Made by a program: the position numbers and the translations under genes. Shown one piece after another: positions 9,357 to 17,711 of a DNA stretch of 64,000 nucleotides; position 1 is the first letter of the stretch; each line of letters begins with the position of its first letter. The notes beneath the pieces are model-generated. The model had not been told where the DNA came from. It ran no database searches and saw only the letters and a list, made by a program, of their open reading frames with translations. The stretch lies in contig NZ_KQ947984.1 in the NCBI RefSeq assembly GCF_001513975.1, forward strand, positions 634,226 through 698,225, in the 5' to 3' direction. The DNA comes from Streptomyces curacoi (GTDB taxonomy: Bacteria > Actinomycetota > Actinomycetes > Streptomycetales > Streptomycetaceae).

Positions 9357-9959
9357 ATGGACGCCGTACGGGTCGCGTTGCTGCGGGAAGTCCTCGCCGG
9401 GACCGAGTGGTTGGGGGCCACTCGGCGGTTCGCGGGGGCCCTGCGGGCGTCGGCGGTGTCGCACGGCGGCGGGCTGCTGCTGGTCGGCACCCGGGAGTAC
9501 GAGCCCTGGCATCTGGCGGCCCATCTGGTGGACGAGGCCGCGTGGACCGGGACACCGGAGCTGGCCCCGACCCTCGTACGGCATCACGCGCGTGCCTCGG
9601 ATCCGGCTCATCTGGCGGTCGGCCTCGGGCGGTTGGCGGCGGCACGGCGCGGGGAGACGCTGCTGGTGGTGTCGCCGGCCGGCCCGGGGGCGCCGCTGCT
9701 GGAACGGGTGCACGACGCCCGGCGGGCCGGGGTGACCGTGCTGGCGCTCGGTGCCGGCGAGGGGGAGTTGACGGCCATGGCGCACGAGACGCTGGCCGTG
9801 CCGGAGGGTTCGGCGCTGGACCTGGACACCGTGCAGCACCTGGTGAGCGCGGCGGCCGGCGAGAACGCGCTGCCCTCTCCACGGGGACGCCGCCGGTTCA
9901 GGGACCGTCTGTCACGCCTGGCGGAGTCACTGACGGCACCGCCACCTCTGCGCTGGTGA
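9357..9959 (+). CDS. SIS-like hypothetical protein
   Basis: A 200-residue protein I cannot name with certainty. Its middle reads GETLLVVSPAGPGAPLLERV followed by AGVTVLALGAG, the beta-alpha-beta pattern of sugar isomerase (SIS) domains, and an alanine-rich helix HLVSAAAGE near the end fits the SIS dimer helix. It could bind or isomerise a phosphosugar, which would suit the neighbouring sialidase gene, but the usual catalytic Glu/His cannot be located. ATG at 9357 has CAGGA eight bases upstream; ATG at 9348 is the alternative. Treat the function as unknown. Confidence 0.65.
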   Translation: MDAVRVALLREVLAGTEWLGATRRFAGALRASAVSHGGGLLLVGTREYEPWHLAAHLVDEAAWTGTPELAPTLVRHHARASDPAHLAVGLGRLAAARRGETLLVVSPAGPGAPLLERVHDARRAGVTVLALGAGEGELTAMAHETLAVPEGSALDLDTVQHLVSAAAGENALPSPRGRRRFRDRLSRLAESLTAPPPLRW

Positions 9960-10226
9960 CGCTGCACGCGCAACGGGCCGGGCCCGCGGACCGCACAGCC
10001 CGGCCACGGCAACCCTCCCTGCCACCGCCCCGGCCTCGCCCCCCCGCCTGCCACCGCCCCGGCCTCGGTCACGCCCCTACCTCCGCCCCGGCCTCGCCGT
10101 CGCCGGCCCGGACCCGCCCACCGCTCCCCACTCCCCGCTCCCCGCTCCCGGCTCACAAACCCGCTTGCCCCCAGGCTCACAAAACCGCTTGCCCCCCAGC
10201 TCCGCCCCGCCCGAGCATGGCCCCTC
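9960..10226. repeat. Low-complexity C-rich spacer with short direct repeats
   Basis: 267 bases without a convincing gene. It is almost pure pyrimidine on this strand. The block CCACCGCCCCGGCCTCG occurs at about 10022 and 10051 with a looser third copy near 10082. A 24-base unit containing GGCTCACAAA and CCGCTTGCCCCC is duplicated at 10150-10174 and 10174-10199. No hairpin with a T tract was found. Confidence 0.6.
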
Positions 10227-11467
10227 GTGACGGACGACTCCCCAACCGCTGCCCCGCCTTCCTCCCCGCCCTCCCGCCTGCGTGCCGTACTCCCCGATCT
10301 CGCTCCCTGGCGGGCCTCCGCCGACTTCCGGAAGTTGTGGCTGGCGGGGCTGATCTCCTCCTTCGGCAGCTTTCTGACCTTCGTCGCGCTGCCGGTGCAG
10401 ATCAAGGAGCTCACCGGGTCGGCCGCGGCGGTCGGGGCGATCGGGGCCGTGCAGCTGGTGCCGCTGGTGGTGTTCGGGCTGTACGGGGGTGCGCTCGCCG
10501 ACGCCCTCGACAAGCGGAAGCTGATCGTGTGGACGGAGGCCGGGCAGGCGGTGCTGAGCGCGGCGCTGCTGGTCAACGCCGCGCTGCCGAGCCCGGCCGT
10601 ATGGCCGCTGTATGTCGTCGCCGCGCTGTCCTCCGCCCTCGTCTCGGTTCAGCGGCCCGCGCTCGACTCGCTGTGGCCGCGGATCGTGGCCCATGAGCAC
10701 CTGCCGGCGGCCGGCTCGCTCAACGCTCTGCGCTGGCAGGTCGGCGGCGTCGCGGGCCCGGCGCTCGCGGGCGTGGTCGTGGCGTACGCGGGGGCCGGCT
10801 GGGCGTACGGCGCGGACCTGCTGACCTTCGTCGCCTCCGTCCTCCTCACTCTCGGCATCGCCCCCTCCCCCGCCTCCCACGCGGCGGCGAAACCGTCCCT
10901 CAAGGCCATCGCCGAGGGCGCCCGCTACGCCTGGAGCCGCAAGGAGCTCCTCGGCACGTACGTCATCGACATCGCGGCGATGCTCTTCGCGATGCCGCTC
11001 GCCGTACTGCCCTTCCTCGCGGACGAGTTGAACGCCCCCTGGTCGCTAGGCCTGATGTACGCGGCGGTCCCGGCCGGCGCGATGCGAACGTATGGCTGGT
11101 GCTGCTGTTCCTGACCGTCGGCGGCGCCGCCGACATGGTCAGCGGCATCTTCCGCGGGGTGATGTGGAACCAGACGATCCCGGACGAGCTGCGGGGCCGG
11201 CTCGCCGGGATCGAGCTGCTGTCGTACTCGGTCGGCCCGCAGCTCGGCCAGACCTATGTGGGCGGCGTCGCCGCCTGGCAGGGCGTGCGGACGTCCGTCT
11301 GGTCGGGCGGGCTGCTGTGCGTGGGCGCGGTGGGGCTGCTGGCCCTGTGCCTGCCGAAGCTGATGACGTACGACGCGCGCACGAACGAGCACGCGGTACG
11401 GCTGCGGGAGCAGCGGGCGGCGGCCCCCACGGCGGCGCCGGCACAGGCCCAGGCACAGCAGACCTGA
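10227..11467 (+). pseudogene. MFS transporter broken by internal deletion/frameshift
   Basis: Two frames together make one MFS efflux protein of the MFS_3/EntS-like type. Frame one (10227 to about 11080) encodes the N-terminal half, with the loop GGALADALDKRKL between helices 2 and 3 and several further helices up to MYAAVPAGA. It then runs into CCCS and stops at 11114. The second frame resumes at about 11087 with NVWLVLLFLTVGG and continues to a normal C-terminus at 11467. Intact relatives have one or two more helices between PAGA and NVW, so the break is a deletion that also changes frame, not a single-base slip. GTG at 10227 begins the first part. A functional transporter is unlikely unless this is an assembly fault. 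Confidence 0.8.
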
Positions 11468-11504
11468 TCAGGCATGAGCCGGCCCCGCCCGGTGGTACGA
11501 CCGC

Positions 11505-11735
11505 TCAGTCGTCGTCCGTGCTTGCCGCCGGGGTGTCGTGCCACCGGGGGTCGTTCTCCCACTCGACGTTGCGCTCGCGGGCCAGCTGCATGGCGTGCTC
11601 GGCCTCCGCGCGGGAGGCGTAGGGCCCGAAGCGGTCCTTGGCCGGGCACTCCGGCCCCTCCTCGACCTTCTTGTGCACCAGGCAGTAGTACCACTCGCCC
11701 GGCTTCCCGACCGTGCGCTTCTTGAACAAGGCCAT
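11505..11735 (-). CDS. Small conserved hypothetical protein (76 aa)
   Basis: A 76-residue charged protein beginning [18 protein letters not shown] and ending in an acidic tail (ASTDDD). The middle, [22 protein letters not shown], looks like an SPOR-type or similar small alpha/beta domain in which 'GPY.S..EAE.A' marks the helix entry. Two cysteines (C18 and C30 in my count) could bind metal. ATG at 11735 has AGAGGAG upstream. It is divergent from the methionine aminopeptidase gene with only 58 bases between starts. Function unknown. Confidence 0.75.
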   Translation of the reverse strand: MALFKKRTVGKPGEWYYCLVHKKVEEGPECPAKDRFGPYASRAEAEHAMQLARERNVEWENDPRWHDTPAASTDDD

Positions 11736-11780
11736 GACCGGCTCCTCTCGCCACCGACATGTTCCCCCATGCCCGCTGGT

Positions 11781-11793
11781 TAGACTCGCTGGC
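11781..11793 (+). promoter_or_regulatory. Possible -10 element for a leaderless map transcript
   Basis: TAGACT at 11781-11786 resembles a -10 hexamer and lies eight bases before the ATG of map. Transcription would start at or next to the start codon, giving a leaderless mRNA as is common in actinomycetes. No ribosome binding site is visible before this ATG. No clear -35 is seen. Confidence 0.3.
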
Positions 11794-12651
11794 ATGTCTG
11801 GCCAGTCGCTGCTCGTCCCAGGGGAGCTGTCCCCCACCCGTTCCGTGCCCGGAAACATCCGCCGTCCCGAGTACGTCGGCAAGCCCGCGCCGACCCCGTA
11901 CACGGGTCCGGAGGTGCAGACCCCGGAGACCATCGAGGCGATGCGCGTCGCCGGCCGGATCGCCGCGCGGGCGATGGCCGAGGCGGCGAAGCTGATCGCG
12001 CCCGGGGTCACGACGGACGAGTTGGACAAGGTGGCGCACGAGTACATGTGCGACCACGGCGCCTACCCCTCCACGCTCGGCTACCGCGGCTTCCCCAAGT
12101 CCCTGTGCACGAGCGTCAACGAGGTGATCTGCCACGGCATCCCGGACTCCACGGTGCTGCGCGACGGCGACATCATCAACCTCGATGTGACGGCGTACAT
12201 CGGCGGGGTGCACGGCGACAACAACGCCACGTACCTGGTGGGTGACGTGGACGAGGAGAGCCGCCTGCTGGTAGAGCGCACCCGCGAGTCCCTCAACCGC
12301 GCGATCAAGGCGGTCAAGCCGGGCCGCCAGATCAACGTCATCGGCCGGGTGATCGAGTCGTACGCCAAGCGCTTCGGCTACGGCGTGGTCCGCGACTTCA
12401 CGGGCCACGGCATCAACTCGTCCTTCCACTCGGGCCTGATCATCCCGCACTACGACAGCCCGCACGCGACGACGGTCATGCAGCCGGGGATGACGTTCAC
12501 GATCGAGCCGATGCTGACGCTCGGGACGCACGAGTACGACATGTGGGACGACGGCTGGACGGTCGTCACGAAGGACCGCAAGCAGACGGCGCAGTTCGAG
12601 CACACGCTGGTGGTGACCGAGACCGGGGCGGAGATCCTGACCCTGCCCTGA
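11794..12651 (+). CDS. map: Methionine aminopeptidase, type I
   Basis: A 285-residue enzyme that removes the initiator methionine from nascent proteins. The pita-bread fold ligands can be read: His in NEVICHGIP, the two Asp in [16 protein letters not shown], His in FTGHGIN, Glu in TIEPML and Glu in QFEHTLVV. The 40-residue N-terminal extension with [18 protein letters not shown] is the SH3-ligand-like extension of actinobacterial MetAP1c forms. ATG at 11794 fits the conserved start. A strong terminator follows at 12666. Confidence 0.97.
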   Translation: MSGQSLLVPGELSPTRSVPGNIRRPEYVGKPAPTPYTGPEVQTPETIEAMRVAGRIAARAMAEAAKLIAPGVTTDELDKVAHEYMCDHGAYPSTLGYRGFPKSLCTSVNEVICHGIPDSTVLRDGDIINLDVTAYIGGVHGDNNATYLVGDVDEESRLLVERTRESLNRAIKAVKPGRQINVIGRVIESYAKRFGYGVVRDFTGHGINSSFHSGLIIPHYDSPHATTVMQPGMTFTIEPMLTLGTHEYDMWDDGWTVVTKDRKQTAQFEHTLVVTETGAEILTLP

Positions 12652-12665
12652 TCATCGAGCAACGA

Positions 12666-12692
12666 GCCCGCCCTGCGAGGGCGGGCTTTCTC
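12666..12692 (+). terminator. Rho-independent terminator after map
   Basis: GCCCGCCCT (12666-12674) pairs with AGGGCGGGC (12678-12686), a perfect nine-base stem with loop GCG, followed by TTTCTCTT. It lies 15 bases after the map stop and before the iron-regulated promoter. Confidence 0.85.
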
Positions 12693-12732
12693 TTGTACGC
12701 TTTTACCGACAGAGTGTCGGCAACCCATTGAC

Positions 12733-12751
12733 TTAGGTTAGCCTTACCTTA
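12733..12751 (+). promoter_or_regulatory. Iron box (DmdR/IdeR-type operator) of the heme oxygenase gene
   Basis: TTAGGTTAGCCTTACCTTA matches the 19-base DtxR-family operator pattern (TTAGGTTAGSCTMACCTAA) at nearly all positions. It overlaps the spacer downstream of a TTGACT hexamer at 12728, which is a good -35. Iron-loaded repressor bound here would block transcription, so the gene should be on when iron is scarce. A small palindrome, CCGACAGAGTGTCGG at 12706-12720, lies just upstream and is unexplained. Confidence 0.85.
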
Positions 12752-12764
12752 GAGGATATGGCTC

Positions 12765-13412
12765 ATGGACTCCTTCTCGACACTCATCCGCACGGCGTCC
12801 CATGAACAGCACATGGAGGCCGAGACCTCGACGTTCATGAGCGACCTGCTCGGCGGACGGCTCGGCGTCGACGCGTACGCGCGGTACACCGAGCAGCTGT
12901 GGTTCATGTACGAGGCACTGGAGACCGGGGCCGAGCGGCTGACGTCGGACCCGGTGGCGGGCCCCTTCATCCGGCCGGAACTGTTCCGGCTGCCGGCCCT
13001 GGAGCGGGACCTGGCGCATCTGCGGGGCCCGCACTGGCGGGCGGGCCTGTCGGCGCTCCCGGCGACGCGGGCCTACGCGAACCGGGTACGGCAGTGCGCC
13101 CGCGACTGGCCGGGCGGCTACATCGCCCACCACTACACCCGCTACCTCGGCGACCTCTCCGGCGGCCAGATCATCCGCGACAAGGCGGAGAAGACCTGGG
13201 GCTTCGCCAAGAAGGGCGACGGGGTGCGGTTCTATGTCTTCGAGGGGATCCCCAACCCGGCGGCGTTCAAGCGGAGTTACCGCGAGCTGCTGGACGCGGT
13301 GCACGCCGACGACCTGGAGAAGCAGCGGATCGTGACGGAGTGCAAGAAGGCCTTCGCCCTCAACACGGCCGTGTTCCGGGCGCTGGGCGAGGAGTTCCCG
13401 CTGAGCGCCTGA
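12765..13412 (+). CDS. hmuO: Heme oxygenase (biliverdin-producing)
   Basis: A 215-residue all-helical enzyme that opens heme to biliverdin, CO and free iron. The proximal heme ligand is His16 in HEQHMEAE, and the distal helix shows the family motif GDLSGGQ near residue 128, whose glycines make room for oxygen. Length matches bacterial HmuO. ATG at 12765 has AGAGGA upstream; a nearer ATG at 12758 is out of frame. The iron box at 12733 predicts derepression under iron starvation. It is the first gene of the iron island, and the heme importer that should feed it is represented only by a decayed ATPase nearby. Confidence 0.95.
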   Translation: MDSFSTLIRTASHEQHMEAETSTFMSDLLGGRLGVDAYARYTEQLWFMYEALETGAERLTSDPVAGPFIRPELFRLPALERDLAHLRGPHWRAGLSALPATRAYANRVRQCARDWPGGYIAHHYTRYLGDLSGGQIIRDKAEKTWGFAKKGDGVRFYVFEGIPNPAAFKRSYRELLDAVHADDLEKQRIVTECKKAFALNTAVFRALGEEFPLSA

Positions 13413-13424
13413 GACTCAGCGCTC
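13403..13424. terminator. Bidirectional hairpin between hmuO and the PhzF-like gene
   Basis: GAGCG-C-CTGA (from 13403) pairs with TCAG-CGCTC (to 13424) around loop GAC, with one bulged C. It overlaps both stop codons of the two convergent genes and can serve both, although neither side has a clean T tract. Confidence 0.5.
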
Positions 13425-14072
13425 CAGGAAGACCCGCCCGCCGACCTCCACCCAGCCCCCGGGCTGCGGTGCCGTGAGAATCTGCGACCCCGCCCCCTGG
13501 GTGATGTTGAGGGCGCGCCCCAGCCGGTCCGTGAGCAGCAGCGCCGCGGCCCCCGTGGCCTCGTCCTCCTCGATTCCGTCACCCCGGCCGGGGAAGCCGC
13601 GGGCCCGGACCCGTCCGCCCGCCTCGTCCTCCCAGGCCCAGGCGTAAATCCACTCGCCGGGCGGCGGGACGTCCAGCGCCTCCACCTCGGCGGCCGTGGC
13701 GTACTGCCGCAGGGTCCGCGGCGGAACCCACTCCGCCCGCGCCTCGATCCAGCTGAACTCCCCGTCCAGCCGCGCGCCCACCACACCGGCCGGAGTGACC
13801 AGCTCCGGCACATCGAGCAGCCATGCCGCACCCACACAGGGGTAACCGGCGAAGGGCAGCCGCAGCGTCGGCGTGTAGATGTCGATGACCCCGCGCTCCG
13901 GATCGTCGACGAACACCGTCTCGCTGAAGCCCAGCTTCGCGGCCATCGCCTGCCGATCACCCCGCTCCGGGATCACCGACCCGTCACGGACGACGCCGAG
14001 TTCATTGCCGTATCCACCGCCGGGTCCACAGAAGACGCGGAGGACGTCGTAGTCAGTCACGGGGGCATTCAA
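13416..14072 (-). CDS. PhzF-family isomerase-like protein
   Basis: A 218-residue protein with the diaminopimelate-epimerase-like PhzF fold. Its N-terminus has [16 protein letters not shown], the family motif usually ending [20 protein letters not shown] in the first half matches the canonical 'GHPTLGTAxLL' strand-helix with Y for H, and [11 protein letters not shown] near the end matches 'DPVTGSAA'. It is shorter than the usual 260-300 residues and departs from consensus around the active site (G-N-E instead of G-N-P), so activity and substrate are uncertain. The 3' end of the next minus-strand gene upstream overlaps this start by 20 bases. Confidence 0.75.
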   Translation of the reverse strand: MNAPVTDYDVLRVFCGPGGGYGNELGVVRDGSVIPERGDRQAMAAKLGFSETVFVDDPERGVIDIYTPTLRLPFAGYPCVGAAWLLDVPELVTPAGVVGARLDGEFSWIEARAEWVPPRTLRQYATAAEVEALDVPPPGEWIYAWAWEDEAGGRVRARGFPGRGDGIEEDEATGAAALLLTDRLGRALNITQGAGSQILTAPQPGGWVEVGGRVFLER

Positions 14073-14331
14073 ACATCGCGCGGGCGGCCAGGTCGTCCCA
14101 GGCGGAGGCGCCGCCCGGGATCGGCCAGGTGGAGGTATGCCGCACCTCGTACGGCAGCGAGCTCACGGCCTCGGCGTAACCCCGCTCCAGAGCGGCCCGT
14201 TGACGAGCCAGGCCGGGGTGGGCGGGGCGCGACATCAGCGTCCGCATGCGCTCCTCGTGCGCCTCGGTCACCTCCTCGACGATCCGCCGCCAGACACCCT
14301 CGCCCTCGACCCGCTCCAACACCACACACAC
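14053..14331 (-). CDS. Hypothetical protein, probably the 3' remainder of a longer gene
   Basis: The minus strand carries a coding-looking frame ending at 14053, with [22 protein letters not shown] and [20 protein letters not shown]. The only candidate start before the coding signal fades is GTG at 14331, with AGGGGG-like purines upstream, giving 92 residues. It is not recognised. Because the + strand immediately beyond it carries a heme-ABC ATPase with no start, both genes probably lost their 5' ends in one deletion. The stop overlaps the PhzF-like start by 20 bases, suggesting the pair was an operon. Confidence 0.45.
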   Translation of the reverse strand: MCVVLERVEGEGVWRRIVEEVTEAHEERMRTLMSRPAHPGLARQRAALERGYAEAVSSLPYEVRHTSTWPIPGGASAWDDLAARAMFECPRD

Positions 14332-14349
14332 CGGCTCCGCCCCCCTCCA

Positions 14350-15140
14350 GCAGCGCCGCCACGGCCCGTCACCCCCGGAGACGTCCTCGCCGAGGCGGAC
14401 AACCTCCGCGTCCGCCTCGGCACCCGCACCGTCCTGCACGGCGTGTCCGTCACCGTGCGCGCCGGTGAGGTCCTCGCTCTCGTCGGCCCCAACGGCGCGG
14501 GGAAGTCCACCCTGTTGAGCGCCCTGGCCGCCGATCTCCCCGCCGCCGAGGGCGTCGTACGGGTCCACGGCCGCCCGACGGCCGACTGGTCCGCCCCCGA
14601 ACTCGCCCTCCGCCGCGCGGTCCTGCCGCAGTCGGCGACGCTCTCCTTCCCCTTCACGGTCGAGGAGGTCGTACGGATGGGCCGCGCGCCCCACGCCTCC
14701 TCGCCCGCGGAGGACGACCGGGCCGTGGCCGAGGCGATGGCCGCCACCGAGGTGACCGCCTTCGCCGTACGGCCGTTCTCCGCGCTCAGCGGCGGCGAGC
14801 GGGCCCGCGTGGCGCTGGCCCGGGTGCTCGCCCAGCGCCCAGCGCGCCCCGCTGCTGCTGCTCGACGAACCGACCGCGGCGCTGGACCTGCGGCATCAGG
14901 AGCTGGTGCTGCGGGTGTGCCGGGAGCGGGCGCGGGCCGGGGACGCCGTGGTGGTCGTACTGCACGACCTGGGGCTCGCGGCGGCCTACGCGCACCGGGT
15001 CGCGGTCCTGCGCGCCGAGCGGGCCGCCCGCCGAGGTCTTCTCCGAGCGGCTGCTGTCGGAGGTGTACGACCAGCCCGTCGAAGTGCTTCCCCATCCCCG
15101 GACAGGAGCGCTTCTGGTGCTCCCGCTGCGGAACCTTTGA
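14350..15140 (+). pseudogene. hmuV: Decayed heme (hemin) ABC transporter ATP-binding protein, HmuV-like
   Basis: Three frames are needed to read one ATPase. Frame one has Walker [14 protein letters not shown] near 14484-14520, the Q-loop region [11 protein letters not shown] and the signature [17 protein letters not shown]. At about 14847 (a CCCC run) the reading moves by one to [14 protein letters not shown] (Walker B) and [16 protein letters not shown]. At about 15024 it moves again to [21 protein letters not shown] and ends at TGA 15138-15140. No start codon with a ribosome site lies before 14386. The binding protein and permease (hmuT, hmuU) that normally precede it are absent. Homopolymer sequencing errors could explain the shifts but not the missing genes. 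Confidence 0.8.
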
Positions 15141-15198
15141 CTTGTCTTTGACTCGGCCATGGCGGCGTTTTTGGCCACTTGGGCGATCCTTAGGTGCG

Positions 15199-15217
15199 TT
15201 AGGTGAGCCTCACCTTC
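15199..15217 (+). promoter_or_regulatory. Iron box (DmdR/IdeR-type operator) of the efe operon
   Basis: TTAGGTGAGCCTCACCTTC has a perfect inner palindrome AGGTGAG/CTCACCT and fits the 19-base DtxR-family consensus. It lies 53 bases upstream of the efeO start and overlaps the probable promoter, predicting repression of efeOBU when iron is sufficient. Confidence 0.85.
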
Positions 15218-15269
15218 CTGGACTGTGAGGCGCGTCACGCACTCTTTCCGGCCATCTCCTGGAGTCCTC

Positions 15270-16427
15270 ATGCCCGCCGCCAGACTCTCCGTCACCACCG
15301 CCATCGCCGCCGTGGCGGCTCTGACCGCCGTCACGGGGTGCACCGAGAAGGGCAGTTCGACGGGTGGTGACCGGGTCGTCAACGTGACCGCCACGGACGA
15401 CAAGTGCGAGGTGTCGAAGAAGGAGTTCCCGGCCGGGCACGTCGAACTCGCCATCGAGAACAAGGGTTCCAAGGTCACCGAGGTCTACATCCTCTTCCCG
15501 GACGACCGCATCGTCACCGAGCGCGAGAACATAGGCCCCGGCACCAAGCAGACGGTCACCGCCGAGGTGAAGGCGGGCGACTACACGATCGCCTGCAAGC
15601 CCGGCATGAAGGGCGACGGCATCCGGCAGACCGTCAAGGCCACCGGCGAGGGCGCGGCCGCCAAGCGCGACCCGCGGCTGGGCAAGGCCGTCGCCGCCTA
15701 CCGCGAGTACGCGCAGGAGCAGTCCGACGAGACCCTGCCGAAGGCGCAGGCGTTCGCCGAGGCGGTCCAGGACGGTGACATCGAGGCCGCGAAGAAGGCC
15801 TACGCCCCCTCCCGCATCGGCTGGGAGCGCACCGAGCCGGTCGCCGAGTCCTTCGGCGACATCGACCCGAAGGTCGACGTCCGCGAGGACGGCCTGGCGG
15901 CCGGCCAGGACCCGGCCACGGACTGGACCGGCTGGCACCGGCTGGAGAAGGCCCTGTGGCAGGACAAGAAGATCGGCGACCGAGAGAAGGAGCTCGCCGG
16001 CCTGCTCATCAAGGACCTGAAGGACTGGCAGAAGCGGGTCGGCAAGGCCGAGATCACCCCGACGTCCATGGCCAACGGCGCCAAGGAACTCCTCGACGAG
16101 GTCGCCACCGGCAAGGTCACCGGCGAGGAGGAGCGCTACTCGCACACCGACCTGGTCGACTTCAAGGCCAACGTCGAGGGCGCCCAGAAGGCCTACGAGC
16201 TGCTGAAGCCGGTCGCCAAGGAGAACGACCCGGCGCTGGTCACCGAGCTCGACAAGCAGTTCGCCGCGCTGCACGGGCTGCTCGACAAGTACCGGGCTGA
16301 CAAGTCGTCGTACGACTTCACCTCGTACGACAAGGTCGGCGACGCCGACCGCAAGGAGCTGTCGGACGGTGTCAACGCCCTCGCGGAGCCGCTGTCCAAG
16401 CTCGCCGCCGCCGTCGTCGTGAAGTAG
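15270..16427 (+). CDS. efeO: EfeO iron-uptake lipoprotein (cupredoxin plus M75/imelysin domain)
   Basis: A 385-residue extracytoplasmic protein that captures iron for the EfeU permease. The signal peptide ends in lipobox VTGC, with lipidated Cys24. An N-terminal cupredoxin-like domain (about residues 40-125) contains the conserved cysteine pair region, and the C-terminal M75 domain carries the HxxE metal motif as GWHRLEKALW. ATG at 15270 has TGGAG upstream; the longer in-frame start at 15225 is implausible for a signal peptide. efeB follows after 12 bases. The order efeO-efeB-efeU is the common actinomycete arrangement. Confidence 0.95.
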   Translation: MPAARLSVTTAIAAVAALTAVTGCTEKGSSTGGDRVVNVTATDDKCEVSKKEFPAGHVELAIENKGSKVTEVYILFPDDRIVTERENIGPGTKQTVTAEVKAGDYTIACKPGMKGDGIRQTVKATGEGAAAKRDPRLGKAVAAYREYAQEQSDETLPKAQAFAEAVQDGDIEAAKKAYAPSRIGWERTEPVAESFGDIDPKVDVREDGLAAGQDPATDWTGWHRLEKALWQDKKIGDREKELAGLLIKDLKDWQKRVGKAEITPTSMANGAKELLDEVATGKVTGEEERYSHTDLVDFKANVEGAQKAYELLKPVAKENDPALVTELDKQFAALHGLLDKYRADKSSYDFTSYDKVGDADRKELSDGVNALAEPLSKLAAAVVVK

Positions 16428-16439
16428 GGGTACCCGGGC

Positions 16440-17711
16440 ATGACGGACTCGACGGACCCGACACAGGCCACCGCGCCCTCCCGGCGTGCGCTGATCGGCT
16501 GGGGCGGTGCCGGGCTCGCCCTCGGTGCCGCCGCGGCCGGCGGTGCCGTGGCGATGACCCGCACGGGCGACGACGTGGACCCGGCCGGTGCCGCGACGGG
16601 CGCCGCGGTCGCCTTCCACGGCGCCCACCAAGCGGGCATCGCCACCCCGGTGCAGGACCGGCTGCACTTCGCCGCGTTCGACGTGAAGACCGACGACCGC
16701 GCCGAGTTCGTGCGGATGCTGAAGGACTGGACGGCGGCCGCGCGCCGGATGACCGCCGGGCAGCCGGTCGGTGAGGGCGCGTACGGCGGGCTGGCCGAGG
16801 CGCCGCCGGACGACACCGGTGAGGCGCTGGGGCTGAAGCCGTCACGGCTGACGCTGACGATCGGCTTCGGGCCGTCCCTCTTCGAGAAGTACGGCGCGCG
16901 GTTCGGCATCGCGGACGCCCGCCCCGAAGCCCTCGTCGACCTGCCGCACTTCGCCGGCGACAACCTCGACAGGAACCGCAGCGGCGGCGACCTGTGCGTC
17001 CAGGCCTGCGCGGACGACCCGCAGGTCGCCGTGCACGCGATCCGCAACCTGGCCCGCATCGGCTTCGGCAAGGTCGTCATCGGGTGGTCCCAGCTCGGCT
17101 TCGGCAAGACGTCGTCGACGACGCCCGAGGAGCAGACTCCGCGCAACCTCATGGGCTTCAAGGACGGCACCCGCAACATCGCGGGAACCGAGAGCGATCG
17201 CCTGAAGAAGTTCGTGTGGGTGGGCGAGGAGGACGGCCCGCGGTGGATGACCGGGGGCTCGTATCTCGTCGCCCGCCGTATCCGCATGCACATCGAGACC
17301 TGGGACCGTACCTCCCTGCAGGAGCAGGAGGACATCATCGGCCGTGACAAGGGCGAGGGTGCCCCGGTCGGCAGGGCGAAGGAGCGCGACGAGCCGTTCC
17401 TGAAGGCGATGAAGCCCGACGCGCACGTACGGCTCGCGCACCCCGACTCCAACGGCGGGGCGACGATCCTGCGCCGCGGCTACTCCTTCACCGACGGCAC
17501 CGACGGTCTCGGCCGGCTGGACGCGGGCCTGTTCTTCCTCGCCTACCAGCGCGATGTGCGCGAGGGGTTCGTCCGGATCCAGCGCAACCTGGCCCTCGAC
17601 TCACTCAACGAGTACATCCAGCACGTGGGTTCGGCGGTCTTCGCGGTCCCGCCCGGCGTCCGTGACAAGGACGACTGGTGGGGCAGCACGCTGTTCTCCA
17701 AGGAGGCATGA
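16440..17711 (+). CDS. efeB: EfeB deferrochelatase/peroxidase, DyP-type, Tat-exported
   Basis: A 423-residue dye-decolorising peroxidase that binds heme outside the membrane and, in the Efe system, oxidises ferrous iron or releases iron from heme. The N-terminus has a twin-arginine signal, SRRALIGWGGAG, followed by an alanine-rich hydrophobic stretch. The DyP motif GxxDG is GFKDGTRN, and the proximal histidine region appears as IRMHIETWD. Length is typical. The stop overlaps the efeU start (ATGA), so the two are coupled. Folded, heme-loaded export through Tat is expected. Confidence 0.95.
   Translation: MTDSTDPTQATAPSRRALIGWGGAGLALGAAAAGGAVAMTRTGDDVDPAGAATGAAVAFHGAHQAGIATPVQDRLHFAAFDVKTDDRAEFVRMLKDWTAAARRMTAGQPVGEGAYGGLAEAPPDDTGEALGLKPSRLTLTIGFGPSLFEKYGARFGIADARPEALVDLPHFAGDNLDRNRSGGDLCVQACADDPQVAVHAIRNLARIGFGKVVIGWSQLGFGKTSSTTPEEQTPRNLMGFKDGTRNIAGTESDRLKKFVWVGEEDGPRWMTGGSYLVARRIRMHIETWDRTSLQEQEDIIGRDKGEGAPVGRAKERDEPFLKAMKPDAHVRLAHPDSNGGATILRRGYSFTDGTDGLGRLDAGLFFLAYQRDVREGFVRIQRNLALDSLNEYIQHVGSAVFAVPPGVRDKDDWWGSTLFSKEA

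Noticed and set aside
12706-12720. The palindrome CCGACAGAGTGTCGG as a second terminator.
   Set aside because: The stem is short, there is no T tract, and a strong terminator already lies at 12666. It could be an operator but has no identifiable regulator.
14137-14350. An ATG at 14137 as the true start of the HmuV-like gene.
   Set aside because: The extra residues read through the opposite-strand coding region, contain no ABC features and have no ribosome site; a truncated pseudogene explains the data better.
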